From: Anaerolinea thermophila UNI-1
GTDB lineage: Bacteria > Chloroflexota > Anaerolineae > Anaerolineales > Anaerolineaceae
Assembly: GCF_000199675.1 (NCBI RefSeq)
Contig: NC_014960.1
Span: 2,232,001-2,296,000 of the forward strand
Direction of reading: 5' to 3'
DNA length: 64,000 nucleotides
The position numbers were made by a program, and so were the translations under genes. Below are positions 42,924-51,612 of this stretch, piece by piece. Under the pieces are notes generated by a model. It saw only the letters and a list, made by a program, of their open reading frames with translations. It ran no database searches and was not told the origin of the DNA. Position 1 is the stretch's first letter. Every line of letters begins with the position of its first letter.

Positions 42924-44142
42924 TATCATTATCCCTACGTATAACAGCGCTAAATTCTTGCAAGCAACCCTGGAAAGTGTTTTCCAGCAAACCTTCCAGG
43001 AATACGAGATTATTGTCATTGATGATGGTTCCACCGACAACACCCGCGAAGTGCTCTCCCCGTATAAGTCCCGAATTCGTTACCTGTATCAGGAAAATCA
43101 AGAACGCTCGGTAGCACGCAATTATGGACTATCGCTCGCGCAAGGGGAATTAATTGCATTTCTCGATTCCGATGACCTGTGGCTTCCCCATAAACTGGAA
43201 CGTCAGGTGCAAGTGATGAATGAGCACCCGGAAGTTGTTCTGGTTTTCTCCCAGGCGCTTTATATCGATTCAGAGGGTACCCCTACTGCTTTTTGTGGGG
43301 AATGGCTTGATGGCAAGCCCGCCAATGATATTGAAATCCGCTCGTTTTTTGAAGACTTTGCGCAGGGGAATGTGGTTTATGGAGGCGGTTCTACAGCGTT
43401 AGTTCGTAAAGAGGTAATTGAGAAAGCGGGAGGATTTGATCCCGCCATTACCCATGGAGAAGATTGGGATTTGTGGTGGCGAATCTCAACACTGGGACCG
43501 TTCGCCTACATTCCAGAACCTCTCATTTATTACAGGGTTTTTGGCTGGAAGAAACTGCTTCAACGACAATCCACGGAAAGAGCCTTACAGGAACACCTGT
43601 ATGTCATTGAGAAAAATCTGGGGCATCTTCCTCCTGAAGCCAAACAGCGCTTGTATCCTTTGGCACAATGCCACATGACCGTGCTTGCGGCGCTCGGCTC
43701 CTATCAATTGGAAGAATTTGAACGCGCCCAGAAATTTCTCAAGAAGGTGGGCGAAATTGATCCTTCCTGGACTAGCCCTGAGCGAATCTTATGGTTAGCA
43801 GTAGATCGGGCGAAAATCATTGAACGGGATACCGGCTCTTATGAAGAAGCCATTGCTTTCATACGAAATATGTTCCAGCACCTGCCTTCAGAAATTCAAA
43901 TGCCAGCATCCTCTCTCCAAAAAGCAATTGGGTGGTTGTACATCAGCGGAGCGTTCGAACAACATGCCAGGGGAAATCTGAAAAAAGTTCGCCAGTACCT
44001 GCTTCAAGGCATTCCACGGGTGCCTCAAGCACTCTCTAACCGAGGCGTAGTTTCCATGATAATTCAAGCCCTTTTGGGGAGGTCATTTACCCATTCTCTC
44101 CGAAACGTGATGGGCAAAAAGGTCAACCAACCCTATGCCTGA
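42910..44142 (+). CDS. GT2 glycosyltransferase with helical C-terminal extension, copy A
   Basis: Of 410 residues, about 1-230 form a GT-A domain with V-S-I-I-I-P-T-Y-N-S, I-D-D-G-S-T-D-N and F-L-D-S-D-D-L-W. A G-E-D-W-D-L-W-W-R block near 183 supplies the catalytic base region. The remaining 170 residues are helical and look TPR-like (F-E-R-A-Q-K-F-L-K-K-V-G-E-I-D-P). The same layout recurs in the next gene, so the pair probably arose by tandem duplication. It overlaps the preceding gene by 14 bases and the next by 8. Confidence 0.9.
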   Translation: MPRVSIIIPTYNSAKFLQATLESVFQQTFQEYEIIVIDDGSTDNTREVLSPYKSRIRYLYQENQERSVARNYGLSLAQGELIAFLDSDDLWLPHKLERQVQVMNEHPEVVLVFSQALYIDSEGTPTAFCGEWLDGKPANDIEIRSFFEDFAQGNVVYGGGSTALVRKEVIEKAGGFDPAITHGEDWDLWWRISTLGPFAYIPEPLIYYRVFGWKKLLQRQSTERALQEHLYVIEKNLGHLPPEAKQRLYPLAQCHMTVLAALGSYQLEEFERAQKFLKKVGEIDPSWTSPERILWLAVDRAKIIERDTGSYEEAIAFIRNMFQHLPSEIQMPASSLQKAIGWLYISGAFEQHARGNLKKVRQYLLQGIPRVPQALSNRGVVSMIIQALLGRSFTHSLRNVMGKKVNQPYA

Positions 44143-45292
44143 AGTGACCATTGTGCTTCCCACATACAACCGTGCAGATATGATTCTGGATGCCATTCGC
44201 AGCGTTCAAGCCCAAACTTTTCAGGATTGGGAAATTGTAGTCGTAGATGATGGCTCTACCGATAACACAGAGGAAGTTGTTCTCAGTCTTCATGATTCAA
44301 GAATCCATTACGTGTACCAGGAAAATAAGGGCTTAGCCGGGGCCAGAAATACCGGCATCCGCCATGCACACTCTGAACTGATTACTTTTCTGGACTCAGA
44401 TGATGCCTTTTTGCCCCAAAAACTGGAGTGGCAGGTGGGCTTGATGAAAAGCCGCCCTGGTCTTGGTTTAGTGGCAGGAGACTTCTTTTTTGCAGACCCT
44501 CACCTCACTCCATTATCTGAAGCACGCTCATGGCAATCCTACCCGAACCTCACATTGAAGGATTGGATTCTTGGATGCCCGGTAATTGTTTGCGCAGTCA
44601 TTGTGCAACGCGCTTGGTTGGAAAAAGCAGGCGGTTTTGACGAGACCATGCGCTACGTGGAAGACTGGGATTTATGGCTTCGCCTGGCTTATCTGGGTTG
44701 TCCTATGGACTGGCTTCCCCGTCCGGTGGCTTTATACCGCATTCATGGACAAAATATGGCAAAACAGGCTGTGCTGATGAAACAGGGCATGTTAAGAATG
44801 TTTGATAAATTTTTTACTCTCCCTGATCTCCCTAAAGATATCCAATCCCTGAAAGAGCAAGCCTACGCCCATGCCTATCTGAACGGCGCAGCCCGTGCAT
44901 TTGCCGGAGGAGATGCAGAAGAAGGTAGGAATTCCCTGGAAATGGCTTTGAAACTCGACCCTTTCCTGCTAAGCGGAGAACCTCCACAAGCCCTGAGTTC
45001 TTTAGCCTCTTTCGCTAATTCTCCTCAATGTCATTCTCCTTCTGTGTTTCTAAACTCTTTGATACTTGGATTGCCAAGCCAAGCCCAGAAATGGAAGCCA
45101 AGGTTTATTCGGGCAGTCTTTCACGCAGTTGCAGCATTTGAGAAAGCCCGACAGGGAAAAAGGAGCCAAGTCCCCGTCCATGCTCTCAAGGCTGTGCTAC
45201 TCGACCCATCCTGGTTGAAAAACCGCGGATTACTCTCTATTGTAATAAAATCGCTTCTTTCCCCTTTCTTCCCGCTTAAGGAGAGTGTATGA
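44135..45292 (+). CDS. GT2 glycosyltransferase with helical C-terminal extension, copy B
   Basis: A 385-residue relative of the preceding gene: V-T-I-V-L-P-T-Y-N-R-A, V-D-D-G-S-T-D-N, F-L-D-S-D-D-A-F and V-E-D-W-D-L-W-L-R, then a helical tail with A-R-A-F-A-G-G-D-A-E-E-G-R-N-S-L-E-M-A-L. The GT-A part is clear; donor and acceptor cannot be assigned. Its stop overlaps the epimerase start by four bases. Confidence 0.9.
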   Translation: MPEVTIVLPTYNRADMILDAIRSVQAQTFQDWEIVVVDDGSTDNTEEVVLSLHDSRIHYVYQENKGLAGARNTGIRHAHSELITFLDSDDAFLPQKLEWQVGLMKSRPGLGLVAGDFFFADPHLTPLSEARSWQSYPNLTLKDWILGCPVIVCAVIVQRAWLEKAGGFDETMRYVEDWDLWLRLAYLGCPMDWLPRPVALYRIHGQNMAKQAVLMKQGMLRMFDKFFTLPDLPKDIQSLKEQAYAHAYLNGAARAFAGGDAEEGRNSLEMALKLDPFLLSGEPPQALSSLASFANSPQCHSPSVFLNSLILGLPSQAQKWKPRFIRAVFHAVAAFEKARQGKRSQVPVHALKAVLLDPSWLKNRGLLSIVIKSLLSPFFPLKESV

Positions 45293-46431
45293 CTAAAGTA
45301 CTTGTGACAGGTGGAGCAGGGTTTATTGGCTCTCATCTTGTAGATCGCCTCCTGCAAGAAGGATTTGAAGTACGCGTTCTTGACCTTCTTGACTCCCGGG
45401 TTCATCCAGCGGGAAAGCCAGCCTGGGTCTCAAAAGAAGCCGAATTCATTCAAGGGGATGTGCGAGATGCCCAGACGATGTTGAAAGCCCTGCAAGGGGT
45501 CAGTATTGTTTTTCACGAAGCCGCATATCAAGATTACATGCCAGACTTTAGCAGATTTCTTCATGTGAACAGTGTCAGCACAGCACTTATCCACGAACTC
45601 ATTCTGGAACATAAATTGGGCGTGGAGAAAGTCATTGTAGCCTCCAGCCAGGCAGTATATGGAGAAGGGCAATATCGTTGCAAGAACTCCAACTGCCAAA
45701 ATTACCATCAAGTGATTCAACCACCCGCCAGAGAAGAAAAGCAATTACAGAAAGGGCATTGGGAAGTCATTTGCCCGCTTTGTCAGACAGACATGGAACC
45801 TCTCAGGTTGAAAGAGGAATACGCTAACCCCTACAACGCCTATGCCATCAGCAAATATGCTGAAGAACTCTCTGCCGTGCGTCTGGGAAAATTACATCAC
45901 ATTCCCAGTGTTGCACTCCGATATTCCATTGTGCAGGGCCCAAGACAATCGCTGTTCAATCAGTATTCAGGCATTTGCCGCATCTTTTCCGTGCGTCTCA
46001 TGAATGGGTTACCTCCCATCATTTACGAAGATGGGCTACAGACTCGGGATTTCACCCACGTGGCAGATGTTGTGGAAGCCAACATAACCGTTCTTAAAGA
46101 TGCTCGCGCAGATTACCAAGTTTTCAATGTTGGGAGTGGCCATGCCATAACCGTGTTAGAGTATGCCAGAGTACTGACCCAGCAATTTGGCTTATCCATC
46201 GAGCCCCTTCTTCAGGGAGAATACCGTCTGGGTGATAATCGGCACAGTGTATCCGATATCTCCCGATTACAGGCTCTAGGATGGCAACCCACCAGAACGC
46301 TTCATCACATCTTTGATGACTATCTGCAATGGATTGCCAATCAGGGAAACGTGCTGGATTACTTCAAGGTAGCGGAGACCTCGATGAAAAAGGCTGGTGT
46401 CGTTCGCAAAGTTTCTTCTTTTCACGAGTGA
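45289..46431 (+). CDS. NAD-dependent sugar epimerase/dehydratase (extended SDR) with Cys-rich insert
   Basis: A 380-residue extended SDR enzyme. The NAD loop is G-G-A-G-F-I-G-S-H-L (residues 8-17), the active-site region has A-S-S-Q-A-V-Y-G-E-G, and the catalytic pair is in Y-A-I-S-K. Between these is an insert of about 50 residues with C-K-N-S-N-C and C-P-L-C, four cysteines that could hold a zinc ion. Related inserts occur in some dTDP-rhamnose 4-epimerase-like proteins; I infer a nucleotide-sugar 4-epimerase. It would supply one of the activated sugars for the surrounding glycosyltransferases. Confidence 0.85.
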   Translation: MTKVLVTGGAGFIGSHLVDRLLQEGFEVRVLDLLDSRVHPAGKPAWVSKEAEFIQGDVRDAQTMLKALQGVSIVFHEAAYQDYMPDFSRFLHVNSVSTALIHELILEHKLGVEKVIVASSQAVYGEGQYRCKNSNCQNYHQVIQPPAREEKQLQKGHWEVICPLCQTDMEPLRLKEEYANPYNAYAISKYAEELSAVRLGKLHHIPSVALRYSIVQGPRQSLFNQYSGICRIFSVRLMNGLPPIIYEDGLQTRDFTHVADVVEANITVLKDARADYQVFNVGSGHAITVLEYARVLTQQFGLSIEPLLQGEYRLGDNRHSVSDISRLQALGWQPTRTLHHIFDDYLQWIANQGNVLDYFKVAETSMKKAGVVRKVSSFHE

Positions 46432-46437
46432 AGCACC

Positions 46438-47319
46438 ATGCCGAACAGGACTGCTTTTGAATTGCGCCTAACCATGCACCACATTTACCTTTCTCCTCAC
46501 CTTGACGATGCGGTCTATTCATGTGGGGGAAGGATGTTCCGTCAGAGACGGGAGGATGAACCGGTTACGGTGGTCAACTTCCTGAGCGGAACCCCACCGG
46601 AAGGTGAACTTTCTGCATTTGCCCGACAATATCATGAAATGTGGGGGAATCCCTCCAACGCTGTTGCCTTACGCCGGCAGGAAGATATAGAAGCATTGAG
46701 CAGGTGGGGTATTCAAGCGATTTATTGGGATTCAAGTGATGCCATTTACAGGCAAATCCATGGAACACCTCTCTATCCAAACATCTCTTCCCTGTTTGGT
46801 ACTCCACACCCTGAAGATGAGAGAGAACTTCTGACTTGCTGGAATGAGACCTGGGCTCGTTTGAGATTTTCCCCTGAACAAGTTCACATGTACGCCCCAC
46901 TTGGCGCAGGTAATCATGTGGACCATGTCCTGGTGCGAAAGTTTGCTCAGCAATTGAAACGGCAGGGGTGGAGAGTCTGGTTCTATGAAGATTTTCCCCA
47001 TGCTTATGACTCGCGTACCCTCCAAGAGGCTCTGGATGGGTTTGGAAATGTCCGGTGGAAATCCCATACAGAATTGATAGACGCTGAAGAAAAGGTCAAA
47101 GCCATGTGGATTTACGCCTCACAAATTTCCATGATGTTTTCCGACAGAGAAGACCTGAGAAAACGGGTAAAAGATTTCAGCGCAGAAAGAGCAGTGGACA
47201 TTCACTGGGGAGAGCGTCTCCGCAAAATTCTAGCCGGCAGTGGTGGAAGACGCGAGCGAATCTGGCGACGTCTCTTTGGGTATCTGGCACATGCAGAACG
47301 TTACTGGAGTTATGAATGA
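46438..47319 (+). CDS. PIG-L/LmbE-type deacetylase
   Basis: The product is 293 residues from 46438 or 281 from an ATG at 46474; neither has a strong ribosome site, so the start is uncertain. The zinc motif P-H-L-D-D appears soon after (L-S-P-H-L-D-D-A-V), and the second His cluster is G-N-H-V-D-H-V near residue 158. PIG-L proteins remove acetyl groups from GlcNAc-type sugars in the cytoplasm. It probably trims an N-acetyl group on a lipid-linked or nucleotide sugar of this glycan. It ends in an ATGA overlap with the next gene. Confidence 0.85.
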   Translation: MPNRTAFELRLTMHHIYLSPHLDDAVYSCGGRMFRQRREDEPVTVVNFLSGTPPEGELSAFARQYHEMWGNPSNAVALRRQEDIEALSRWGIQAIYWDSSDAIYRQIHGTPLYPNISSLFGTPHPEDERELLTCWNETWARLRFSPEQVHMYAPLGAGNHVDHVLVRKFAQQLKRQGWRVWFYEDFPHAYDSRTLQEALDGFGNVRWKSHTELIDAEEKVKAMWIYASQISMMFSDREDLRKRVKDFSAERAVDIHWGERLRKILAGSGGRRERIWRRLFGYLAHAERYWSYE

Positions 47320-48302
47320 CCGCTACAGCCCCGAATATCCCTCTGCCATACTTCCCATTCGTTTCGATTGTTATTCCCGTCTATAACGGTCGAAAAACCA
47401 TACAGACCTGCCTGGAGGCAATTCTTCAACAGGAATACCCCAGAGAACAATACGAGGTAATTGTTGTAGATAACAATTCATCCGATGGAACACCCGATCT
47501 TGTTCAAAAGTATCCGGTGAAACTGGTTTACGAGAAAGAGATTCAAGGTCCTCATGCTGCAACAAATACAGGCGTCAAAGAAGCCAAAGGAGAAATCCTG
47601 GTTTTTACCGATAGCGATTGTGTTCCCGAACCAGATTGGTTAAGAAGGTTGATTGCTCCGTTTTCTGATGATAGTGTAGTAGGAACTGGAGGAAGGATTG
47701 AAGCCTACAAGCCCTCCACACCAGTTGAGCGTTTCTTAGATCAAATGAAGCCCTTTAAGAATGCATACCAGGCTAGCCCCAACTTCCCCGCGGCATTGAT
47801 TACCGGCAACTGTGCGATTCGGAGGGAAGACTTCATGGCCGCTGGAATGTTTAATCCCAATATGTACACCGGAGCAGAGGTGGACTTAAGTTACCGGGTG
47901 CAGTTGCAAACGGGCAAACGGGTGATCTATGTTCCCGAAGCGGTGGTTTACCATATCTTCAGCCCCACGGTCAAACGTTTGGGAAGACACTTTTACATCT
48001 ATGGGTATTCGGAAATTTTGCTGGGCACAATTTATAAAGATGTACCCGGATATCCCTGGACACCCACCGAACAGTTCAAAATTATGCTCAGGCAGGTGAA
48101 AGCCTTGTTCACCTACCTGGCTTCTTTTGGCTTCCGGGTGATTTCCTACCCATTCCGAAGGAAAGTTGACCAGGATTATTTCCTTACCCCCTTGTTCTGG
48201 TTCTGGGTGGAGTTGAACAATCTGCGAGGCAAAATCGAAGGGTTGTGGGTCACGCGACTCTACCGTCGAAAGTTCTGGGAAAAGGGAGTTCGGGTCATCT
48301 AA
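47316..48302 (+). CDS. GT2 glycosyltransferase
   Basis: A 328-residue GT-A enzyme with V-S-I-V-I-P-V-Y-N-G, V-D-N-N-S-S-D-G-T, and F-T-D-S-D-C-V-P-E-P-D-W as the metal-binding DxD region. G-A-E-V-D-L-S-Y-R follows. The C-terminal 90 residues contain aromatic and basic amphipathic stretches that may contact the membrane. The start overlaps the PIG-L stop and its own stop overlaps the next start (TAATG). Confidence 0.9.
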   Translation: MTATAPNIPLPYFPFVSIVIPVYNGRKTIQTCLEAILQQEYPREQYEVIVVDNNSSDGTPDLVQKYPVKLVYEKEIQGPHAATNTGVKEAKGEILVFTDSDCVPEPDWLRRLIAPFSDDSVVGTGGRIEAYKPSTPVERFLDQMKPFKNAYQASPNFPAALITGNCAIRREDFMAAGMFNPNMYTGAEVDLSYRVQLQTGKRVIYVPEAVVYHIFSPTVKRLGRHFYIYGYSEILLGTIYKDVPGYPWTPTEQFKIMLRQVKALFTYLASFGFRVISYPFRRKVDQDYFLTPLFWFWVELNNLRGKIEGLWVTRLYRRKFWEKGVRVI

Positions 48303-49513
48303 TGCGCATTGCCATTTTCCACAACCTGCCTTCGGGAGGAGCAAAGCGCGCTCTGATGGAATGGACGCGCCGACTGGCACAACGTCACGAAGTGCATGTC
48401 TATACCCTCTCTACAGCAGACCACGATTATTGTGATCTCCGTCCTTACATCACACACCACATTGTGTACACTTTTGAGCCTCTCCCATTGTTCAACAGCC
48501 CATTTGGACGTCTAAATCAATGGCAACGGTGGAAGGATTTGGGAAGGCTTGCTGTTCTGTACCAGTCTCTTGCCCAACATATTGATAAAGAAGGGTACGA
48601 TGTGGTTTTTACCCACCCATGTAAGTTCACCTTTATTCCCATTCTAAATATCTATTTACGTTCGCCGACAGTTTACTATCTTCACGAGCATTTTCCCAAT
48701 CAAGTCAATCGTTCCATCCATCGCCCCTATACCCGTTCAGAGGGGGTTAGGAAAATACTGGACAGAGTTGATCCTTTGATTGGGTTGTATCAAAACCAAC
48801 TGAGGGCGCTTCAAGACCTGGCGGTGGCAAACACCCGCCTCTTTCTGGCAAATTCGGACTTTACCCTGCGTCAGTTTCAGGAACACTACTCCGCTCCTTC
48901 TGCTTTAAGTCGTTATGGGGTCAATACAGAACAATTTCGACCCGATGAAAATACACCGCGTGAGAGACACCTCCTCTCGGTTGGTGAACTCAGTCCCCGA
49001 AAGGGTTTTGACTTTCTCATCCAAGGCCTGGCAAATATCCCGGACTCTAACCGCCCTCCCTTACGGTTAATCTGTAACATGCAACTGGAACAAGAAAGAG
49101 AGTACCTTTGCCAATTAGCAGAAAAGTCGGGCGTTCAAATGGAAATCCTCACCAACCTGAACAGTGAGCAACTGGCTCAAGAGTATCGGAAAACCCGGTT
49201 AGTGGTATACACCCCAGTTCAGGAACCTTTTGGACTGGTACCGTTAGAAGCCATGGCGTGCGGTACACCCGTGCTGGGAATAGCCGAGGGAGGGGTTCCC
49301 GAAACGGTGATTGAGGGAGTAACCGGACGTCTTTCTCCTCGCGACCCCGCCAGGTTTGCGGAAATCCTGCTGGAAATGCTCAAACAACCAGACTTGCTGA
49401 GAAAAATGGGACAAAATGGTGTGGACATTGTACGGAAAATTTGGAGTTGGGAGCAATCCACTCACACGGTCGAACAGCATCTTTTACAAGCCAGTAAGGC
49501 GGGACCCAATTGA
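48302..49513 (+). CDS. GT4 glycosyltransferase
   Basis: Start at 48302 (M-R-I-A-I-F-H-N-L-P-S-G-G-A-K-R) is chosen because the longer frame overlaps the previous gene; 403 residues. The GT-B donor domain has S-V-G-E-L-S-P-R-K-G-F-D and the E-x7-E type motif E-P-F-G-L-V-P-L-E-A-M-A-C-G-T-P-V, with a typical G-G-V-P-E-T loop. It is a different GT4 branch from the genes at 41637, 50415 and 57634. Sugar unknown. Confidence 0.92.
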   Translation: MRIAIFHNLPSGGAKRALMEWTRRLAQRHEVHVYTLSTADHDYCDLRPYITHHIVYTFEPLPLFNSPFGRLNQWQRWKDLGRLAVLYQSLAQHIDKEGYDVVFTHPCKFTFIPILNIYLRSPTVYYLHEHFPNQVNRSIHRPYTRSEGVRKILDRVDPLIGLYQNQLRALQDLAVANTRLFLANSDFTLRQFQEHYSAPSALSRYGVNTEQFRPDENTPRERHLLSVGELSPRKGFDFLIQGLANIPDSNRPPLRLICNMQLEQEREYLCQLAEKSGVQMEILTNLNSEQLAQEYRKTRLVVYTPVQEPFGLVPLEAMACGTPVLGIAEGGVPETVIEGVTGRLSPRDPARFAEILLEMLKQPDLLRKMGQNGVDIVRKIWSWEQSTHTVEQHLLQASKAGPN

Positions 49514-50403
49514 ACCAAAAAGTCCTGGCAATTGTCTTGAACTGGAATAAACCCGAAGATACCCTCCGATGTCTGGAAACCCTGGGAGATTCGATTCCGC
49601 GCTTAGTTGTGGATAACGGCTCGGCCCCGGAATCCAGAGCAATTCTTCTGAAATCTATTCAGGGTATTCCGGTAATTGAATTGCCGGAAAATCGGGGGTA
49701 TGCGGGGGGAAATAATGCTGGGATTCGCTGGGCACTGGAACACGGTTTTGAGTGGATTCTTCTGATTAACGATGATGCCCTCCTGAAATCCTCTGAACTT
49801 TTCCGCCTGTTGCAAATTGCCGAAACAGATCCATTGGTAGGTTTTGCCGGTCCTCTCGTCCTTCATGCAGAAAGAGAGGACCTCATTCAAAGTGCGGGGG
49901 GAGTTTTGAGCCCCTTATGGCAGACTTTCCATAGAGGACAAAACCAGGTTAATCAGGGGCAGTATTCCCAGCACGAACCAGTGGACTGGCTTTCAGGATG
50001 TGTGCTTCTGGCACGCTCTGAGATGATTAAGGAGATTGGATTGCTCGATGAAAGTTTCTTTCTATATGAAGAGGAACTGGAATGGTGTATTCGAGCAAGG
50101 CGTGCTGGATGGAAATGTCTCTTTGTGCCCGAGGTCCAAGCCAGACATGCCGGCGTCCGTCCAGACTATGAACCACCTCCATATGTAACCTATTACATGT
50201 ATCGCAATCATTTTCGGTTGCTTGCCAAACATCGGGCAGGACTGCTCCCATGGGGATATGCCCTGTTCCAAAGCATGCGCACGCTGATCAGTTGGAGTGT
50301 ACGCCCAAAGTGGCGCTCCAAGCGTTCCCATCGAGATGCACTCTGGCTGGCGCTCAAAGATTTCCTTCAGGGAAAATCAGGACAACTTTCCCAGAGGATT
50401 TAG
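49510..50403 (+). CDS. GT2 glycosyltransferase, rhamnosyltransferase-like
   Basis: TTG start at 49510 overlapping the previous stop; 297 residues. Motifs are V-L-N-W-N, V-D-N-G-S, E-N-R-G-Y-A-G-G-N-N-A-G-I and L-L-I-N-D-D-A, followed by D-E-S-F-F-L-Y-E-E-E-L-E-W. This is the WbbL-like group that often moves rhamnose, but donor specificity is not readable. There is no clear ribosome site, consistent with translational coupling. Confidence 0.88.
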   Translation: MNQKVLAIVLNWNKPEDTLRCLETLGDSIPRLVVDNGSAPESRAILLKSIQGIPVIELPENRGYAGGNNAGIRWALEHGFEWILLINDDALLKSSELFRLLQIAETDPLVGFAGPLVLHAEREDLIQSAGGVLSPLWQTFHRGQNQVNQGQYSQHEPVDWLSGCVLLARSEMIKEIGLLDESFFLYEEELEWCIRARRAGWKCLFVPEVQARHAGVRPDYEPPPYVTYYMYRNHFRLLAKHRAGLLPWGYALFQSMRTLISWSVRPKWRSKRSHRDALWLALKDFLQGKSGQLSQRI

Positions 50404-50414
50404 AGGCATCTCCT

Positions 50415-51608
50415 ATGCACATTTTATTTTTATCCCGCTGGTATCCTTTCCCGCCCAACAATGGGTCTAAACTGAGAATTTATAATTTACTCCGTTTTCT
50501 GGGGCAGAGTCACACCATTACCCTGGTGTCCTTCTATGACCCTGACGAAGGGATTGTGCAGGAGCCTGTACCCTCATTTTGCAAAGAAGTATATACCCTG
50601 CCCTGGAAGGAATTCCGTCCTACCCATTGGAAAGCCTTATTGGGGTTTTTCCACCCATACCCCCGTTGGGTTGTTGATACATATTCCAGAGAAATGGAAC
50701 ATCTGGTAAACGGCCTGCTCGAAAAGCACTCTTTTGACGTAGTCATCGCCAGTCAAACGATCATGGCGCCATATGCAAGAAAAATCCAGGGGACTCACAA
50801 AATTTTAGAAGAAGCCGAAGTGGGGGTATTCATTCATAGAGCCAGAAAATCATCCGGTACATTGGGAAAATTCAGGCATTCTCTGACATGGCTTAAGTAT
50901 CAACAATATCTGCAAGGGCTTTTCAGAGATTTTGCCAGCATCACGGTAGTCTCTGAAGAAGAAAAATCTTATATTCTCCCCCTCACCCCGCAGCCAGAAA
51001 AAGTGGAGATTATTCCTAATGGCGTAAAGGTCCAGGATTATGAGACCGTCATGAGAAATCCCGTTCCTAACACGCTCATTTTCACCGGCTCGTTCCGCTA
51101 TTCCGCCAACTATGAAGCCATGATGTGGTTTGTTTCCCAGGTATTTCCCCTGATTCAAGCCGAAATCCCTGAGGTTCGATTAATTATTACCGGAGATCCG
51201 GCAGGAAAACGCTTGCCATTTAATCCTCAAGTGACCCAGACAGGGGGAGTTCCAGATGTGCGCGAATGGATCGCCTCTTCCTGGGTTGCTGTTGCTCCCC
51301 TGCAAATAGGGGGAGGAACCAGGTTGAAAATTCTGGAGGCAATGGCACTCCGTACCCCAGTTGTCTCCACCTCAAAAGGTGCAGAAGGGCTGGATGTGCA
51401 TTCCCCCAAGCACCTTATCATCGCCGATTCCCCGGCTGAGTTCGCCAGAGCCGTAATTGCTATTTGTCAGGATCCTGCTCTTCGAGAAAAAATTGCCACT
51501 TCCGCCTTTGATCTTGTGAAAGAAAAGTACGATTGGGATTCCATCCTGCCGCGATATCAGGAAATTCTTACAGGAATCACCTCTCCTAAAGTACTGGAAA
51601 GAGGGTAA
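50415..51608 (+). CDS. GT4 glycosyltransferase
   Basis: The ATG at 50415 yields 397 residues; an in-frame extension upstream covers the end of the preceding gene and is rejected. N-terminus M-H-I-L-F-L-S-R-W-Y-P-F-P-P-N-N-G-S-K resembles the gene at 41637. Donor-domain motifs are P-N-G-V-K-V, F-T-G-S-F-R-Y-S-A-N, and G-G-G-T-R-L-K-I-L-E-A-M-A-L-R-T-P-V-V-S. This subfamily occurs three times in the operon. Confidence 0.9.
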   Translation: MHILFLSRWYPFPPNNGSKLRIYNLLRFLGQSHTITLVSFYDPDEGIVQEPVPSFCKEVYTLPWKEFRPTHWKALLGFFHPYPRWVVDTYSREMEHLVNGLLEKHSFDVVIASQTIMAPYARKIQGTHKILEEAEVGVFIHRARKSSGTLGKFRHSLTWLKYQQYLQGLFRDFASITVVSEEEKSYILPLTPQPEKVEIIPNGVKVQDYETVMRNPVPNTLIFTGSFRYSANYEAMMWFVSQVFPLIQAEIPEVRLIITGDPAGKRLPFNPQVTQTGGVPDVREWIASSWVAVAPLQIGGGTRLKILEAMALRTPVVSTSKGAEGLDVHSPKHLIIADSPAEFARAVIAICQDPALREKIATSAFDLVKEKYDWDSILPRYQEILTGITSPKVLERG

Positions 51609-51612
51609 GAAA

